The notes under the pieces: model-generated
The model's input: the letters and a program-made list of their open reading frames with translations, nothing else
What the model was told of the DNA's origin: nothing
Databases searched by the model: none
Assembly (NCBI RefSeq): GCF_004168585.1
Contig: NZ_PGVH01000001.1
Location: forward strand, 62,001 to 126,000
Reading direction: 5' to 3'
DNA from: Shewanella sp. OPT22
GTDB taxonomy: Bacteria; Pseudomonadota; Gammaproteobacteria; Enterobacterales; Shewanellaceae
Length of the DNA: 64,000 nt
Translations under genes and position numbers: made by a program
Shown: positions 17,444 through 25,316 of the stretch, piece by piece
How positions within the stretch are numbered: position 1 is the stretch's first letter
How the letters are laid out: each line of letters opens with the position of its first letter

Positions 17444-17469
17444 AAGGGGCTCATTTGGGCTCCTTTTTT
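17444..17469 (+). terminator. Terminator after norB
   Basis: AAGGGGCTC and GGGCTCCTT pair with two G-U pairs around a 4-base loop and run into TTTTT. It lies 19 bases after the norB stop, separating it from norR, which would then need its own promoter in the remaining 110 bases. Confidence 0.75.
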
Positions 17470-17501
17470 AATGTGGATCAAATTCTGAATATTACCTCAG
17501 T

Positions 17502-17512
17502 GTTAAAGTGAC
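17502..17512 (+). promoter_or_regulatory. Possible NorR site upstream of norR
   Basis: GTTAAAGTGAC matches the GT-N7-AC NorR core and ends 66 bases before the norR start, so it could mediate autoregulation. A single match in a region this size is not far from chance expectation, and no sigma-54 promoter was seen next to it. Confidence 0.35.
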
Positions 17513-17578
17513 CAATGTAATATTGACGATGGAGATTCTACTATGTTCGCTCAGTCCCAAATAACAGGGGATACCGTT

Positions 17579-19132
17579 ATGGCTCTGAACCAATCTGATT
17601 TGACGCGTATTGCGTTAGATATCACCTCAGGGTTAGCGAACCGTGATCGTTTTTCACGCTTGTTGGATACCATCCGTCAAAACTTGCATTGCGATGCGGC
17701 AGCACTGTTGTCCTATCACGGCGAATACTTTTCTCCATTGGCTATCAAGGGATTACATGATGACGTATTGGGTCGACGGTTTGTTTTAGATGAGCATCCG
17801 AGACTTGAAGCGGTGGCACGTGCGGGAGACATTGTTCGGTTTCCTGCAGACAGCGATTTAGATGATCCTTACGACGGACTCATTCCAAACCAAGGTGATG
17901 AACTTAAAGTTCACGCTTGTATCGGTCTCCCCCTATTTGCCAATGAAAGGCTAATCGGCGCAATTACCATTGATTCGTTTGATCCAAAGCGATTTGATCA
18001 ATTCAGTGATTTTGAGTTGCGCAGTTTAAGTGCCATTGCGGCTGTTTCGCTCAACAACGCATTGATGATGGAAAAACTCGAGCAGAGAGCAATAAAAGAT
18101 CAATCCAACAACGCTACCGTTTCAAGCTTGAATGAGCACAATCAAGATTCTGAAATGATTGGCCAATCGCAATTAATGCAAAACTTACTTCAAGAGATAG
18201 CCGTTGTCGCACACAGTGATTTAAATGTGTTGATTACTGGAGAAACAGGAACGGGTAAAGAACTTGTTGCCCGTTCTATTCATCAAAAATCACGCCGTGC
18301 TGAGCAGCCTTTAGTCTACCTGAACTGTGCAGCTTTACCTGAAAGTGTTGCTGAAAGTGAATTATTTGGCCATGTGAAAGGTGCATTTACTGGGGCTATT
18401 AGCCATCGTAGTGGCAAGTTCGAAATGGCAGATAAAGGCACGTTATTCCTCGATGAAATCGGAGAATTACCGTTATCCTTACAAGCTAAGTTATTGCGAG
18501 TACTTCAATACGGTGACATTCAAAAGATTGGCGACGATCGTAGCCTGCAAGTTGATGTAAGAATCATTGCTGCGACCAATAAAGATTTAAAAACAGAAGT
18601 GATGGAAGGGCGTTTTAGACCTGATCTTTACCATCGTTTAAGTGTCTTTCCAGTACAAGTACCATCGCTCAGAGAGCGAGAAGGAGATATCACCTTACTC
18701 AGTGGTTTCTTCATTGAACGTTATCGTCAGAAGCTAGGTTTGAAGCACCTAAAATTAGCGCCGAGTAGTTTGGTGTTGTTGAATCATTATGCTTGGCCTG
18801 GAAACGTACGTGAATTGGATCATGCCATCCATCGCGCAGCCATTATTGCACAAGCGCATTCAGGTGAAGAGCTGTGTACCATCAAGCCACAGCATTTTGA
18901 ATTGTCAGGCGCTACAACGGATGCGCAGCAATCAACTCATATTACGAATTCGTCAACAATGAAGGTGATAAAAGGCTTAAGTTTGAAACAAGCTGTTGAT
19001 GAGTTTCAATCAGATTACATCAAGCAAGTACTGGATGAGAACAATAATAACTGGGCTGCAACTGCACGCTATCTAAAACTTGATCCAGGTAACTTACACC
19101 GCTTAGCTAAGCGACTGGGATTGAAAGGCTAG
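17579..19132 (+). CDS. norR: NO-responsive sigma-54 activator NorR
   Basis: Senses NO through a mononuclear iron in its GAF domain and activates sigma-54 transcription. The 517-residue protein aligns with E. coli NorR. GAF (about 1-170) contains [19 protein letters not shown] and [14 protein letters not shown], the region of the iron ligands; the AAA+ domain (about 185-425) has Walker A GETGTGKE, the GAFTGA loop and Walker B LFLDEIGE; the C-terminal Fis-type HTH includes [32 protein letters not shown] 17579 follows AGGGGAT at a good distance; 17543 is possible. It lies on the same strand downstream of norB, unlike the divergent norR-norVW of E. coli, and is its likely regulator. Confidence 0.96.
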   Translation: MALNQSDLTRIALDITSGLANRDRFSRLLDTIRQNLHCDAAALLSYHGEYFSPLAIKGLHDDVLGRRFVLDEHPRLEAVARAGDIVRFPADSDLDDPYDGLIPNQGDELKVHACIGLPLFANERLIGAITIDSFDPKRFDQFSDFELRSLSAIAAVSLNNALMMEKLEQRAIKDQSNNATVSSLNEHNQDSEMIGQSQLMQNLLQEIAVVAHSDLNVLITGETGTGKELVARSIHQKSRRAEQPLVYLNCAALPESVAESELFGHVKGAFTGAISHRSGKFEMADKGTLFLDEIGELPLSLQAKLLRVLQYGDIQKIGDDRSLQVDVRIIAATNKDLKTEVMEGRFRPDLYHRLSVFPVQVPSLREREGDITLLSGFFIERYRQKLGLKHLKLAPSSLVLLNHYAWPGNVRELDHAIHRAAIIAQAHSGEELCTIKPQHFELSGATTDAQQSTHITNSSTMKVIKGLSLKQAVDEFQSDYIKQVLDENNNNWAATARYLKLDPGNLHRLAKRLGLKG

Positions 19133-19148
19133 AGGGTCAGCCTTTCAA
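19121..19148. terminator. Hairpin between convergent norR and orphan gene
   Basis: TTGAAAGGCT and AGCCTTTCAA form a perfect 10-bp stem with an 8-base loop, overlapping the stop codons of both convergent genes. On the plus strand it runs into TTTATCTT. A bidirectional terminator is the likely role. Confidence 0.55.
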
Positions 19149-19853
19149 TTTATCTTGAATCATTGCAGTGATATATGATGCACCTTCACACTTAACGTCT
19201 TTAAGTTGGCTTTCCATCTGTTGAGCTAAATTAGCTAATAATTTTCTATCCGTGATGCCGTTGTGCTCAACCATAGTAAGTAACTGATACGGTGTCATTG
19301 CAAACGTGTGTTGCTGCCCTTCACTTAACGGTATTTCGAGTGTTATTTTGCATTGTCCTACAGTTTTCAATGCTGCTTTGGAAAACGAAATTTGTTCCAA
19401 TACTCGACTTTCTATGCCGAGCATTCTTGCCATATGCTTCACGTCTGTTTTTGAGCCTCCGAAAAATTCAAAATCTGACAGTAGAGATTCATCGTTATTT
19501 GTGAGATTAAGGCTGGGGTATCTATCTTTCAGCTTCAGTGTTACCTCTGGCATTTTATACGATTCTTCTGGTTGTGTGGCTGAGGCTTTTTGTGAAGGTT
19601 GAGAGGCATGATATTGATGTGGAAGAGATTCAATCATTCTCTCGCTCTTGTTAAAAGCAAACGATGAAGTAAAGAAACTACAGAGTGATTTTATCGCAGA
19701 GTAAAAGGAACCTTTTACACTCGACAATGAACTGCCAATCACTTTTACATCGAAGTTCGACAACGTTTGTGGAAGTGACTCTAAAGGACATGACTCTTCA
19801 GTGTGGTGTTGGCCGATACCTGTCATTTCAAGGACAATGGGGCTACAAGCCAT
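19137..19853 (-). CDS. Orphan protein, effector-like
   Basis: A 238-residue protein I cannot assign. It has no signal peptide or clear membrane span, a Ser/Gln-rich stretch near 75-95 (ASQPSQKASATQPEES) and a mixed alpha/beta C-terminal half (KITLEIPLSEGQQHTFAMTP). Such soluble, low-complexity-linker orphan proteins recur in this window (24.5, 31.4, 38.7, 57.3 and 59.3 kb) and may be lineage-specific secreted or host-interaction proteins; that is inference. It converges on norR with 4 bases between the stops and shares a hairpin there. Confidence 0.6.
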   Translation of the reverse strand: MACSPIVLEMTGIGQHHTEESCPLESLPQTLSNFDVKVIGSSLSSVKGSFYSAIKSLCSFFTSSFAFNKSERMIESLPHQYHASQPSQKASATQPEESYKMPEVTLKLKDRYPSLNLTNNDESLLSDFEFFGGSKTDVKHMARMLGIESRVLEQISFSKAALKTVGQCKITLEIPLSEGQQHTFAMTPYQLLTMVEHNGITDRKLLANLAQQMESQLKDVKCEGASYITAMIQDKLKG

Positions 19854-20052
19854 AATAAACTCTCATGAATTGATTGTGTCACTCACATTAACTTAAATAA
19901 GGTTGCTCGAAATTGATTGACCGTTATTTCATGATGAATCTGTATTCATTTAAAGTCGTTAACACTGCTTTAAGATAATAACTACAGCTAACAGGTGTCA
20001 CCCTAATGAGTTTTGCATTAAGAGCATCAGTGGTAAAAAGTTGAAAACAGCT

Positions 20053-20081
20053 CTGACCTTGAACAGGGATTAACGTATACT
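20053..20081 (+). promoter_or_regulatory. Likely sigma-70 promoter of plsC-like gene
   Basis: CTGACC and TATACT are separated by 17 bases, ending 28 bases before the GTG start. The -10 matches five of six consensus positions and the -35 about four of six. Confidence 0.45.
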
Positions 20082-20109
20082 AGCGGCGACTTTGTTATAG
20101 GAGTGTATT

Positions 20110-20826
20110 GTGCTGTTAGTTGTTCGCTGTTTAATTTTAGCTATTGCGTTAGTTACGGTTTTTGTTTTTAGTGGTTTATATTGCCTGTTAAGACCTCGTC
20201 ATCGTGATAATGTACATGTGTTAGCTCAAATTTTTTCTAAAGTCAGCACCGTTTTGGGTATCAAGTTAGTTGTGAGACTGCCTAAGGTTTTGCCTCCTGC
20301 CCCTAATGTTTATGTTGCTAATCATCAAAACAATTATGACATATTCACTCACACTGCTGTTGTACCAAAAGGCACAGTAAGCATCGGCAAAAAAAGTCTT
20401 GCTTGGATACCTTTTTTCGGCCAATTGTATTGGCTATCTGGCAATATCCTAATTGACAGAAAAAACCGTCATAGCGCTGTAAGTACGATGGCAAAAGCGG
20501 CTGAGAAAGTTCGTGATGAAAAACTATCAGTTTGGGTTTTCCCTGAAGGCACGCGTTCAAGAGGCCGTGGTTTACTGCCTTTAAAATCGGGCGCATTTCA
20601 CACGGCGATTGCTTCTGGTGCTCCCGTTGTTCCTGTGGTTGCAAGCTCTCAAAATGATATCAAGTTAAACCGTTGGAATAATGGTACAGTAATCATTGAA
20701 ATGATGGAGCCAGTAGCAACGGAAGGGTTAGCGAAATCAGATGTGAAACAACTCTCAGAAACCGTATTTCATCAAATGAAAGCTAAGTTAGAACAGTTAG
20801 ATAATGAGGCTGCAAAGCTAAAATAA
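20110..20826 (+). CDS. plsC: 1-acyl-sn-glycerol-3-phosphate acyltransferase
   Basis: Membrane-bound acyltransferase converting lysophosphatidic acid to phosphatidic acid in phospholipid synthesis. The 238-residue protein has an N-terminal hydrophobic segment (LILAIALVTVFVFSGLYCL), the catalytic HX4D motif as NHQNNYD (about 72-78), and the substrate-binding FPEGTRSRGRG (about 144-154). Length equals that of E. coli PlsC (245). The start is GTG at 20110, with AGGAG six to seven bases upstream. It is followed by rraB on the same strand at 61 bases, possibly co-transcribed. Confidence 0.92.
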   Translation: MLLVVRCLILAIALVTVFVFSGLYCLLRPRHRDNVHVLAQIFSKVSTVLGIKLVVRLPKVLPPAPNVYVANHQNNYDIFTHTAVVPKGTVSIGKKSLAWIPFFGQLYWLSGNILIDRKNRHSAVSTMAKAAEKVRDEKLSVWVFPEGTRSRGRGLLPLKSGAFHTAIASGAPVVPVVASSQNDIKLNRWNNGTVIIEMMEPVATEGLAKSDVKQLSETVFHQMKAKLEQLDNEAAKLK

Positions 20827-20887
20827 ACTGGCAAAGAAAAATCTATCTCAGTAAAATTGGTGAGATATTTTTGCATTGGAGTTTTTT

Positions 20888-21277
20888 ATGTCTGTTGAAC
20901 GTTTGCTTAAAGAGCAATTTACAGAAAATCGAGCAATTGTTGATGAATTACTGGCGGACGGTTCTTTACCTGATGTGGAGTATATTATTGAGCATCATAT
21001 GTCCTGTCGCAGCTTTGACCGTCTTGAAAAAGCGGCAGTAGAGGCATTCAAACTGGGTTATGATGTTTCAGATGCTGAGGAATTTGAACTGGAAGATGGC
21101 AGTACCATTTTCTGTTTTGACGCAGTTGCTCATCACGAATTAGATGTTGAACTTCTAGATAAAGCGACTGAGCAATTCGTGCAATTAGCGGTAAAATTAA
21201 AAGTAGATTATGACGGTTGGGGAACCTATTTTATGGATGAAAACGGCCCTCAAGAAGAGCCGCCTGTTCTTCACTAA
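20888..21277 (+). CDS. rraB: Ribonuclease E inhibitor RraB
   Basis: Binds the C-terminal region of RNase E and modulates degradosome activity. The 129-residue product aligns with E. coli Rra[22 protein letters not shown] near the N-terminus, [17 protein letters not shown] in the middle, and [15 protein letters not shown] at the C-terminus, with the characteristic acidic composition although the long acidic tail of E. coli RraB is shorter here. ATG 20888 (MSVERLL) is six bases after GGAG; the frame extends four codons upstream to a TTG but lacks support. It converges on the diguanylate cyclase gene. Confidence 0.93.
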   Translation: MSVERLLKEQFTENRAIVDELLADGSLPDVEYIIEHHMSCRSFDRLEKAAVEAFKLGYDVSDAEEFELEDGSTIFCFDAVAHHELDVELLDKATEQFVQLAVKLKVDYDGWGTYFMDENGPQEEPPVLH

Positions 21278-21285
21278 TCAATAAA

Positions 21286-22266
21286 CTAATGTAAATGTTT
21301 TTCGGCTGACTTTCGGTAGATAATACTGCGATTTCGGCCGTTAAGTTTTGCCCGATATAACGCTTTATCAGCCTGAGATACCCACATTAGACTGTCTTTT
21401 ATTGACTCATCCAAATCGCATATACCTAGACTGATGGTGACATTAAAAGATTCACCTTCGATATTAAATTCAAGCGCTTCTACTTTTTTTCGCAGCCTTT
21501 CAGTAAAACAAATCGCATCAGCACTGTCTGTACCTGCGAGTACAACGCCAAACTCTTCGCCGCCATAACGGCCAGCACAATCGGTTTCCCTTAATGACTG
21601 ATTGAGTAGATGTGCGATTCTTTGAATCACAATATCTCCGGTCTGATGTCCAAATTGGTCATTGATTTTCTTGAAGTGATCAATATCTAGCATCACTAAA
21701 CTGGCAGGAGAATCATAACGATTAAAACGTTCAAATTCTCTTTCCATGCATTGTTGCCAGTGACGACGGTTATGCAGTTGCGTCAGTTCGTCCGTTTGAC
21801 TCAGACGTTCTAAAATTTTGTTGGCACTGTTAAGCTGCAATTTACCGACAGCAATATCAGTGACGTCATAAATAATGAGACTAATGTGTGACACTTCACC
21901 TGTTAATGACATCAAAGGCTGAAGCGTGACATTTTGATACATATGTTCAGCCCGTCCCGTTATTGGACGAAAGTTTTTAAACTTAAAGACAAATGGTCGT
22001 TGTTCCCAGCTGATAAAAGAGCGATTTCTAAGCAGAAAAACCGATTCCATTTTCTGCTTAAGCCAATTCGCTTCAAGATCAGGGAATTCTTCAAAGAGGT
22101 TTTTATCTTTTAAATCATTGGGTGATACACCGCTGTGGTTTTCCATAAAGCTGTTCCACAGCTTTATATTGTAATTTTTATCTAAAACAACAATGCCAAC
22201 TTCAATGGTTTGTACCATGTCAATCAACCAATGAAACTCGCTTATATGGGTATCATCTGTAGACAT
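21286..22266 (-). CDS. PAS-GGDEF diguanylate cyclase
   Basis: Synthesises the second messenger cyclic di-GMP from two GTP. The 326-residue protein has an N-terminal PAS-like sensor (MVQTIEVGIVVLDKNYNIKLWN, about 18-130), a linker helix, and a GGDEF domain (about 160-320) with intact active site RYGGEEF and a product-inhibition I-site RETD exactly five residues before it. No membrane segment, so it is cytosolic. It starts 8 bases after the upstream response regulator gene (22275-23273), so the two form an operon; the regulator may control this cyclase or sense through the same pathway. Confidence 0.9.
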   Translation of the reverse strand: MSTDDTHISEFHWLIDMVQTIEVGIVVLDKNYNIKLWNSFMENHSGVSPNDLKDKNLFEEFPDLEANWLKQKMESVFLLRNRSFISWEQRPFVFKFKNFRPITGRAEHMYQNVTLQPLMSLTGEVSHISLIIYDVTDIAVGKLQLNSANKILERLSQTDELTQLHNRRHWQQCMEREFERFNRYDSPASLVMLDIDHFKKINDQFGHQTGDIVIQRIAHLLNQSLRETDCAGRYGGEEFGVVLAGTDSADAICFTERLRKKVEALEFNIEGESFNVTISLGICDLDESIKDSLMWVSQADKALYRAKLNGRNRSIIYRKSAEKHLH

Positions 22267-22274
22267 CGCAACTC

Positions 22275-23273
22275 CTATGATTCAAGCAAATAGCTGAGTT
22301 TGTTTGTCATCGTAGGCAGTGAGTCTTCTGTGAACAGCAACAGTAAGTCACACTGAATATTATGATCTTGAATACGGTAATTAATTTCCATTGCCAATGT
22401 TCGTTGCCATTTCTCTGCATTGTCATGAATGAGCTCATTAGCGGTACAATGCCTGCCTAATACAACAGGGTGACTTTGGCTGAACGGCATGTGCATTTGC
22501 TCAGAAATACCATTCAAAAATGCACCGATGAGAACGTTCCCGGTATCGATTAATACTTCAATCTCAGCTTGGCTTGAATCAGGATGGTTAATGTTCATCA
22601 ATTTTGCCATGTCATCAAAGCTAGAGTCATGGAATAACAATAGGGCTTCACCAGCAACACCTGCACCAATGAATCCTTGGCAAAGCGCTGAAATTTGTTT
22701 GTCATTCTCTGTCGCTTTTAATGCCATTGTCAGTTCGCTGACTTCAAGCACATTAACCGTCGGAATGGGTAATGGAACATAAATATCAAGCAGTTTAGCT
22801 AACAGATCAGCAGCACGACCCATCGCAACATTAGCAATTTCTTGGCAGGCATCGCGCAGGTCAACTTTGATCATTGGAGCATCATTAGCTTGCGCATTAT
22901 AGTTGCCATTGTATATGCCGTATTCTTGCAAAATATGACTTAATGCTTCAGTGCTGATGGGTTTTTGGATGAAGTCGATTGCGCCTAATGATTTTACTTT
23001 TTCGTAGGCTTTAAGTTGAATGTCGCCAGATACGACAATAATCATTGCGGGTAAGTCGAGTTTTTGGACCGTTTTTAAAACTTGAAAGCCGTCCATCACC
23101 GGCATGGTTAAGTCCAGAAATACGACTTCGCCTTTACCTGCTTTAATGGCTTCGAGCCCTTCCATGCCATTTTGTGCAAAAGTAATCGATACATCCCAGT
23201 CCTTTGGCAATACTCGAGCCATTTGCTTGCGTGCCATTGCTGAGTCATCACAGATTAATACCTGGGTGGTCAT
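22275..23273 (-). CDS. Response regulator with CheC-like phosphatase domain
   Basis: A 332-residue protein: a REC domain (about 1-120) with acidic CDD, phosphoacceptor Asp in VVFLDLTMP, and the Lys in IQKPIS, followed by a CheC/CheX-like domain (about 140-330). The first CheC signature is complete, D-x3-E-x2-N then 22 residues and Pro (DACQEIAN...P); the second half has DTGN, with Asp instead of the usual Glu, followed 22 residues after Asn by Pro. CheC-type domains dephosphorylate CheY-like receivers. ATG 23273 (MTTQVLICDD) is preferred; the frame reaches another ATG at 23306. It lies immediately upstream of the diguanylate cyclase gene. Confidence 0.85.
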   Translation of the reverse strand: MTTQVLICDDSAMARKQMARVLPKDWDVSITFAQNGMEGLEAIKAGKGEVVFLDLTMPVMDGFQVLKTVQKLDLPAMIIVVSGDIQLKAYEKVKSLGAIDFIQKPISTEALSHILQEYGIYNGNYNAQANDAPMIKVDLRDACQEIANVAMGRAADLLAKLLDIYVPLPIPTVNVLEVSELTMALKATENDKQISALCQGFIGAGVAGEALLLFHDSSFDDMAKLMNINHPDSSQAEIEVLIDTGNVLIGAFLNGISEQMHMPFSQSHPVVLGRHCTANELIHDNAEKWQRTLAMEINYRIQDHNIQCDLLLLFTEDSLPTMTNKLSYLLES

Positions 23274-23306
23274 GGGTTGAACGAGTCCTTCTTTGCCATC
23301 ACTCAT

Positions 23307-23656
23307 GGGTGATTTTTATTATTGTAGACGCAAATCATCATGCTTTGATATCAATGTGTTTAGATTGATTCAAAAACATCGTCCTAGTCTTTGAAGCATG
23401 TCATATTTTATTTATTTATTGGTTGGCAACATTTTGACGATAGTCAATTTATAAGTGAATGGTATACCGAAAATTAACAATGTACCAAAGAACTTGTTCA
23501 ATTAATGTTTTTTAGGCCAAAAAGTGATCAATTTTCATCTTGAGTGATAATTAATCTTATTTTAGGTAAGCTTGTGTTTTTGCTCTATTTATTGTTGAGG
23601 TGTTTTTGCCTCGTAAATTGACACCTTATAATACAGATAACTCATGGGTTGAAAAT
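23307..23656. other. Intergenic region between divergent genes
   Basis: About 350 AT-rich bases separate the divergent regulator and crotonase genes. I see a short inverted repeat TTGAC-gata-GTCAA at about 23433-23446 but no convincing promoter pair, small gene or repeat. Confidence 0.5.
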
Positions 23657-24460
23657 ATGTCATTTCAAAATATTAAATTAATCATTAAGGATCAGGTTGC
23701 ATTTGTTGTGTTGCACCGTCCTGAAAAAATGAATGCACTTAATTTTCAAATGTTCAAAGAGTTGGACAGTGCTTATCGAATATTAAAAAGTGACAGAACA
23801 TTGCGAGCAGTTGTTATCACAGGAGAAGGAGAACATTTTTGCAGTGGTCTCGATATAAAGTCTGTCATGGCTTCTAAAGTGTCTGCGCTTAAACTGCTAT
23901 GGAAATGGCTACCGGGAAATGCCAACTTAGCGCAGCGGGTTTCCATTAACTGGCAACGCCTGCCTGTTCCTGTCATTGCTAAGATCAGTGGACATTGTTA
24001 TGGCGGTGGAATGCAAATTGCACTGGGAGCAGACTTTCGCATCGTATCTCCAGACAGTGATTTTTCTATTATGGAAAGCAAATGGGGGCTGATGCCAGAC
24101 ATGGCTGGTTTGGCTAATTTACGTCACATCATGCCGAAAGATAAGGCAATGAAGTTGACGATGACATCCGAAATTATTGATGCTAACAAGGCGCTTGAAT
24201 ACGGGCTCGTGTCTCAGGTTACTGCTGATGTTGAATCTGAAGTAACTAAATTGATTGGGCAGTTTAGGACACGATCACCTGATGCCTTGGCAGGGATAAA
24301 AAAAGGTTATTATCGAAACTGGTCTGCAAGTGTCCGAAGTTTATTGAGGCGTGAAACGTGGTATCAAATCAAATTACTTTTAGGAGGGAATCAACGTAGA
24401 GCCGTTTATCGTCAAACAATGGATAAATCTGCTCCTTATCATCACAGGCGTTTTAAATAG
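23657..24460 (+). CDS. Enoyl-CoA hydratase/isomerase (crotonase) family protein
   Basis: Crotonase-fold acyl-CoA enzyme. The 267-residue protein (from MSFQNIKLI) has the first oxyanion-hole segment GEGEHFCSGLDIKSV (about 55-69) and the second GHCYGGGMQIALGADFRI (about 110-127), followed by MESKWGLMPDMAG. The second catalytic Glu (in E. coli FadB-type hydratases) corresponds to the MESKWGLMPD area, which has Glu/Asp residues, so hydratase or isomerase activity is plausible but the substrate is unknown. Frame extends to a TTG at 23600, but alignment with the family starts after the chosen ATG. It is a single gene, convergent with the low-complexity orphan at 24.5 kb. Confidence 0.82.
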   Translation: MSFQNIKLIIKDQVAFVVLHRPEKMNALNFQMFKELDSAYRILKSDRTLRAVVITGEGEHFCSGLDIKSVMASKVSALKLLWKWLPGNANLAQRVSINWQRLPVPVIAKISGHCYGGGMQIALGADFRIVSPDSDFSIMESKWGLMPDMAGLANLRHIMPKDKAMKLTMTSEIIDANKALEYGLVSQVTADVESEVTKLIGQFRTRSPDALAGIKKGYYRNWSASVRSLLRRETWYQIKLLLGGNQRRAVYRQTMDKSAPYHHRRFK

Positions 24461-24467
24461 TATTGAG

Positions 24468-25145
24468 TTACTGCGACTTGAGTCTCATAAACGGATTTAG
24501 TGCCATTGCCTGTTGGGATACGTCCGCTATATTTGATTTTGTTACACTCCAAGGGAAACGCCCTTTAGTAGCAACCGCTTTCAGTTGAGTTTCATTTTTA
24601 GCACTGTCTCTTGGCTGCTTTGTTTTTGCATCAGCTTGTTGTATTTGTTCTTTTGTTAAGGGCTTATAACTTTCTGGAGGCTGAGGTACCGCAGCTTTTG
24701 GTTTTGATTTTTCTATTTGATCTTGTTCTTTGAGAATATTTTGCGCCTCTTGTTTAACTTGTTGGTTATCAACAGAATTGTTAAATGTGCCGTATTTTGT
24801 TTTACCTGATTCTTTTGAAGGAAGTGTAGAAATCGAGTCTTGGATGACTTGAGCTCTTAAATCATCATAAGGTTCTACATTTTGTTTGGAGTAGCGTTCG
24901 CCAGTACTGGGTGTTAATTGATATTTGTTATCTAAATAATTGAGTACCTTAGCTGCGAGGGCCATCGCTGCTTCTGATATTGAGAATTTACTTTGTTTAA
25001 ATTCAACAGTGCTTTTCGAGATGAGCGACGTTTTATTGGTTTTAGGCCTAGAGAGACCAGAGGTGCTCGGACTGGTTTCAGGCTTAGAGAGACCAGAGGT
25101 GCTCGGACTGGTTGAGCTTTGGGGAGAAACTGAGCTTGATGCCAT
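24468..25145 (-). CDS. Low-complexity orphan protein, effector-like
   Basis: A 225-residue hydrophilic protein rich in Ser, Thr, Lys, Gln and Pro; no family recognised. It begins MASSSVSPQ and carries a 12-residue tandem repeat (TSPSTSGLSKPE / TSPSTSGLSRPK, DNA repeat at 25045-25114), a possible helix ISEAAMALAAKVLNYLDNKY (about 55-75), then a Lys/Gln-rich region and KAAVPQPPESYKPLTKEQIQ. ATG 25145 is chosen with AAGGA ten bases upstream; the frame extends to 25193. The Ser-Thr-rich amino-terminus resembles secretion-signal regions of type III effectors, but this is only suggestive. Confidence 0.6.
   Translation of the reverse strand: MASSSVSPQSSTSPSTSGLSKPETSPSTSGLSRPKTNKTSLISKSTVEFKQSKFSISEAAMALAAKVLNYLDNKYQLTPSTGERYSKQNVEPYDDLRAQVIQDSISTLPSKESGKTKYGTFNNSVDNQQVKQEAQNILKEQDQIEKSKPKAAVPQPPESYKPLTKEQIQQADAKTKQPRDSAKNETQLKAVATKGRFPWSVTKSNIADVSQQAMALNPFMRLKSQ
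25045..25114 (-). repeat. 36-bp tandem repeat inside orphan gene
   Basis: Two near-identical copies with period 36 bases (starting GGCCTAGAGAGACCAG at 25045 and GGCTTAGAGAGACCAG at 25081) encode a repeated 12-residue Ser/Thr/Pro unit in frame. Copy number could vary between strains. Confidence 0.85.
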
Positions 25146-25264
25146 GATGTTAATTCCTTCTTTTTTATTTATTTTAGTCGAAAGTATCATCAAGCGAGTT
25201 TAAATATACTTAATTCAGCCTTAATGTTTATCATTGGTATATGATGTTAGTTGTTGATTAAATT

Positions 25265-25294
25265 ATAAAAAAAAGGCAGCCTTTTGGCTGCCTT
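25265..25294 (-). terminator. Rho-independent terminator after rapA
   Basis: On the minus strand AAGGCAGCC and GGCTGCCTT form a perfect 9-bp stem with a 4-base loop, followed by a run of T residues. It begins 22 bases after the rapA stop. Confidence 0.9.
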
Positions 25295-25316
25295 GTAGAA
25301 TTAACAATGATTCAGA

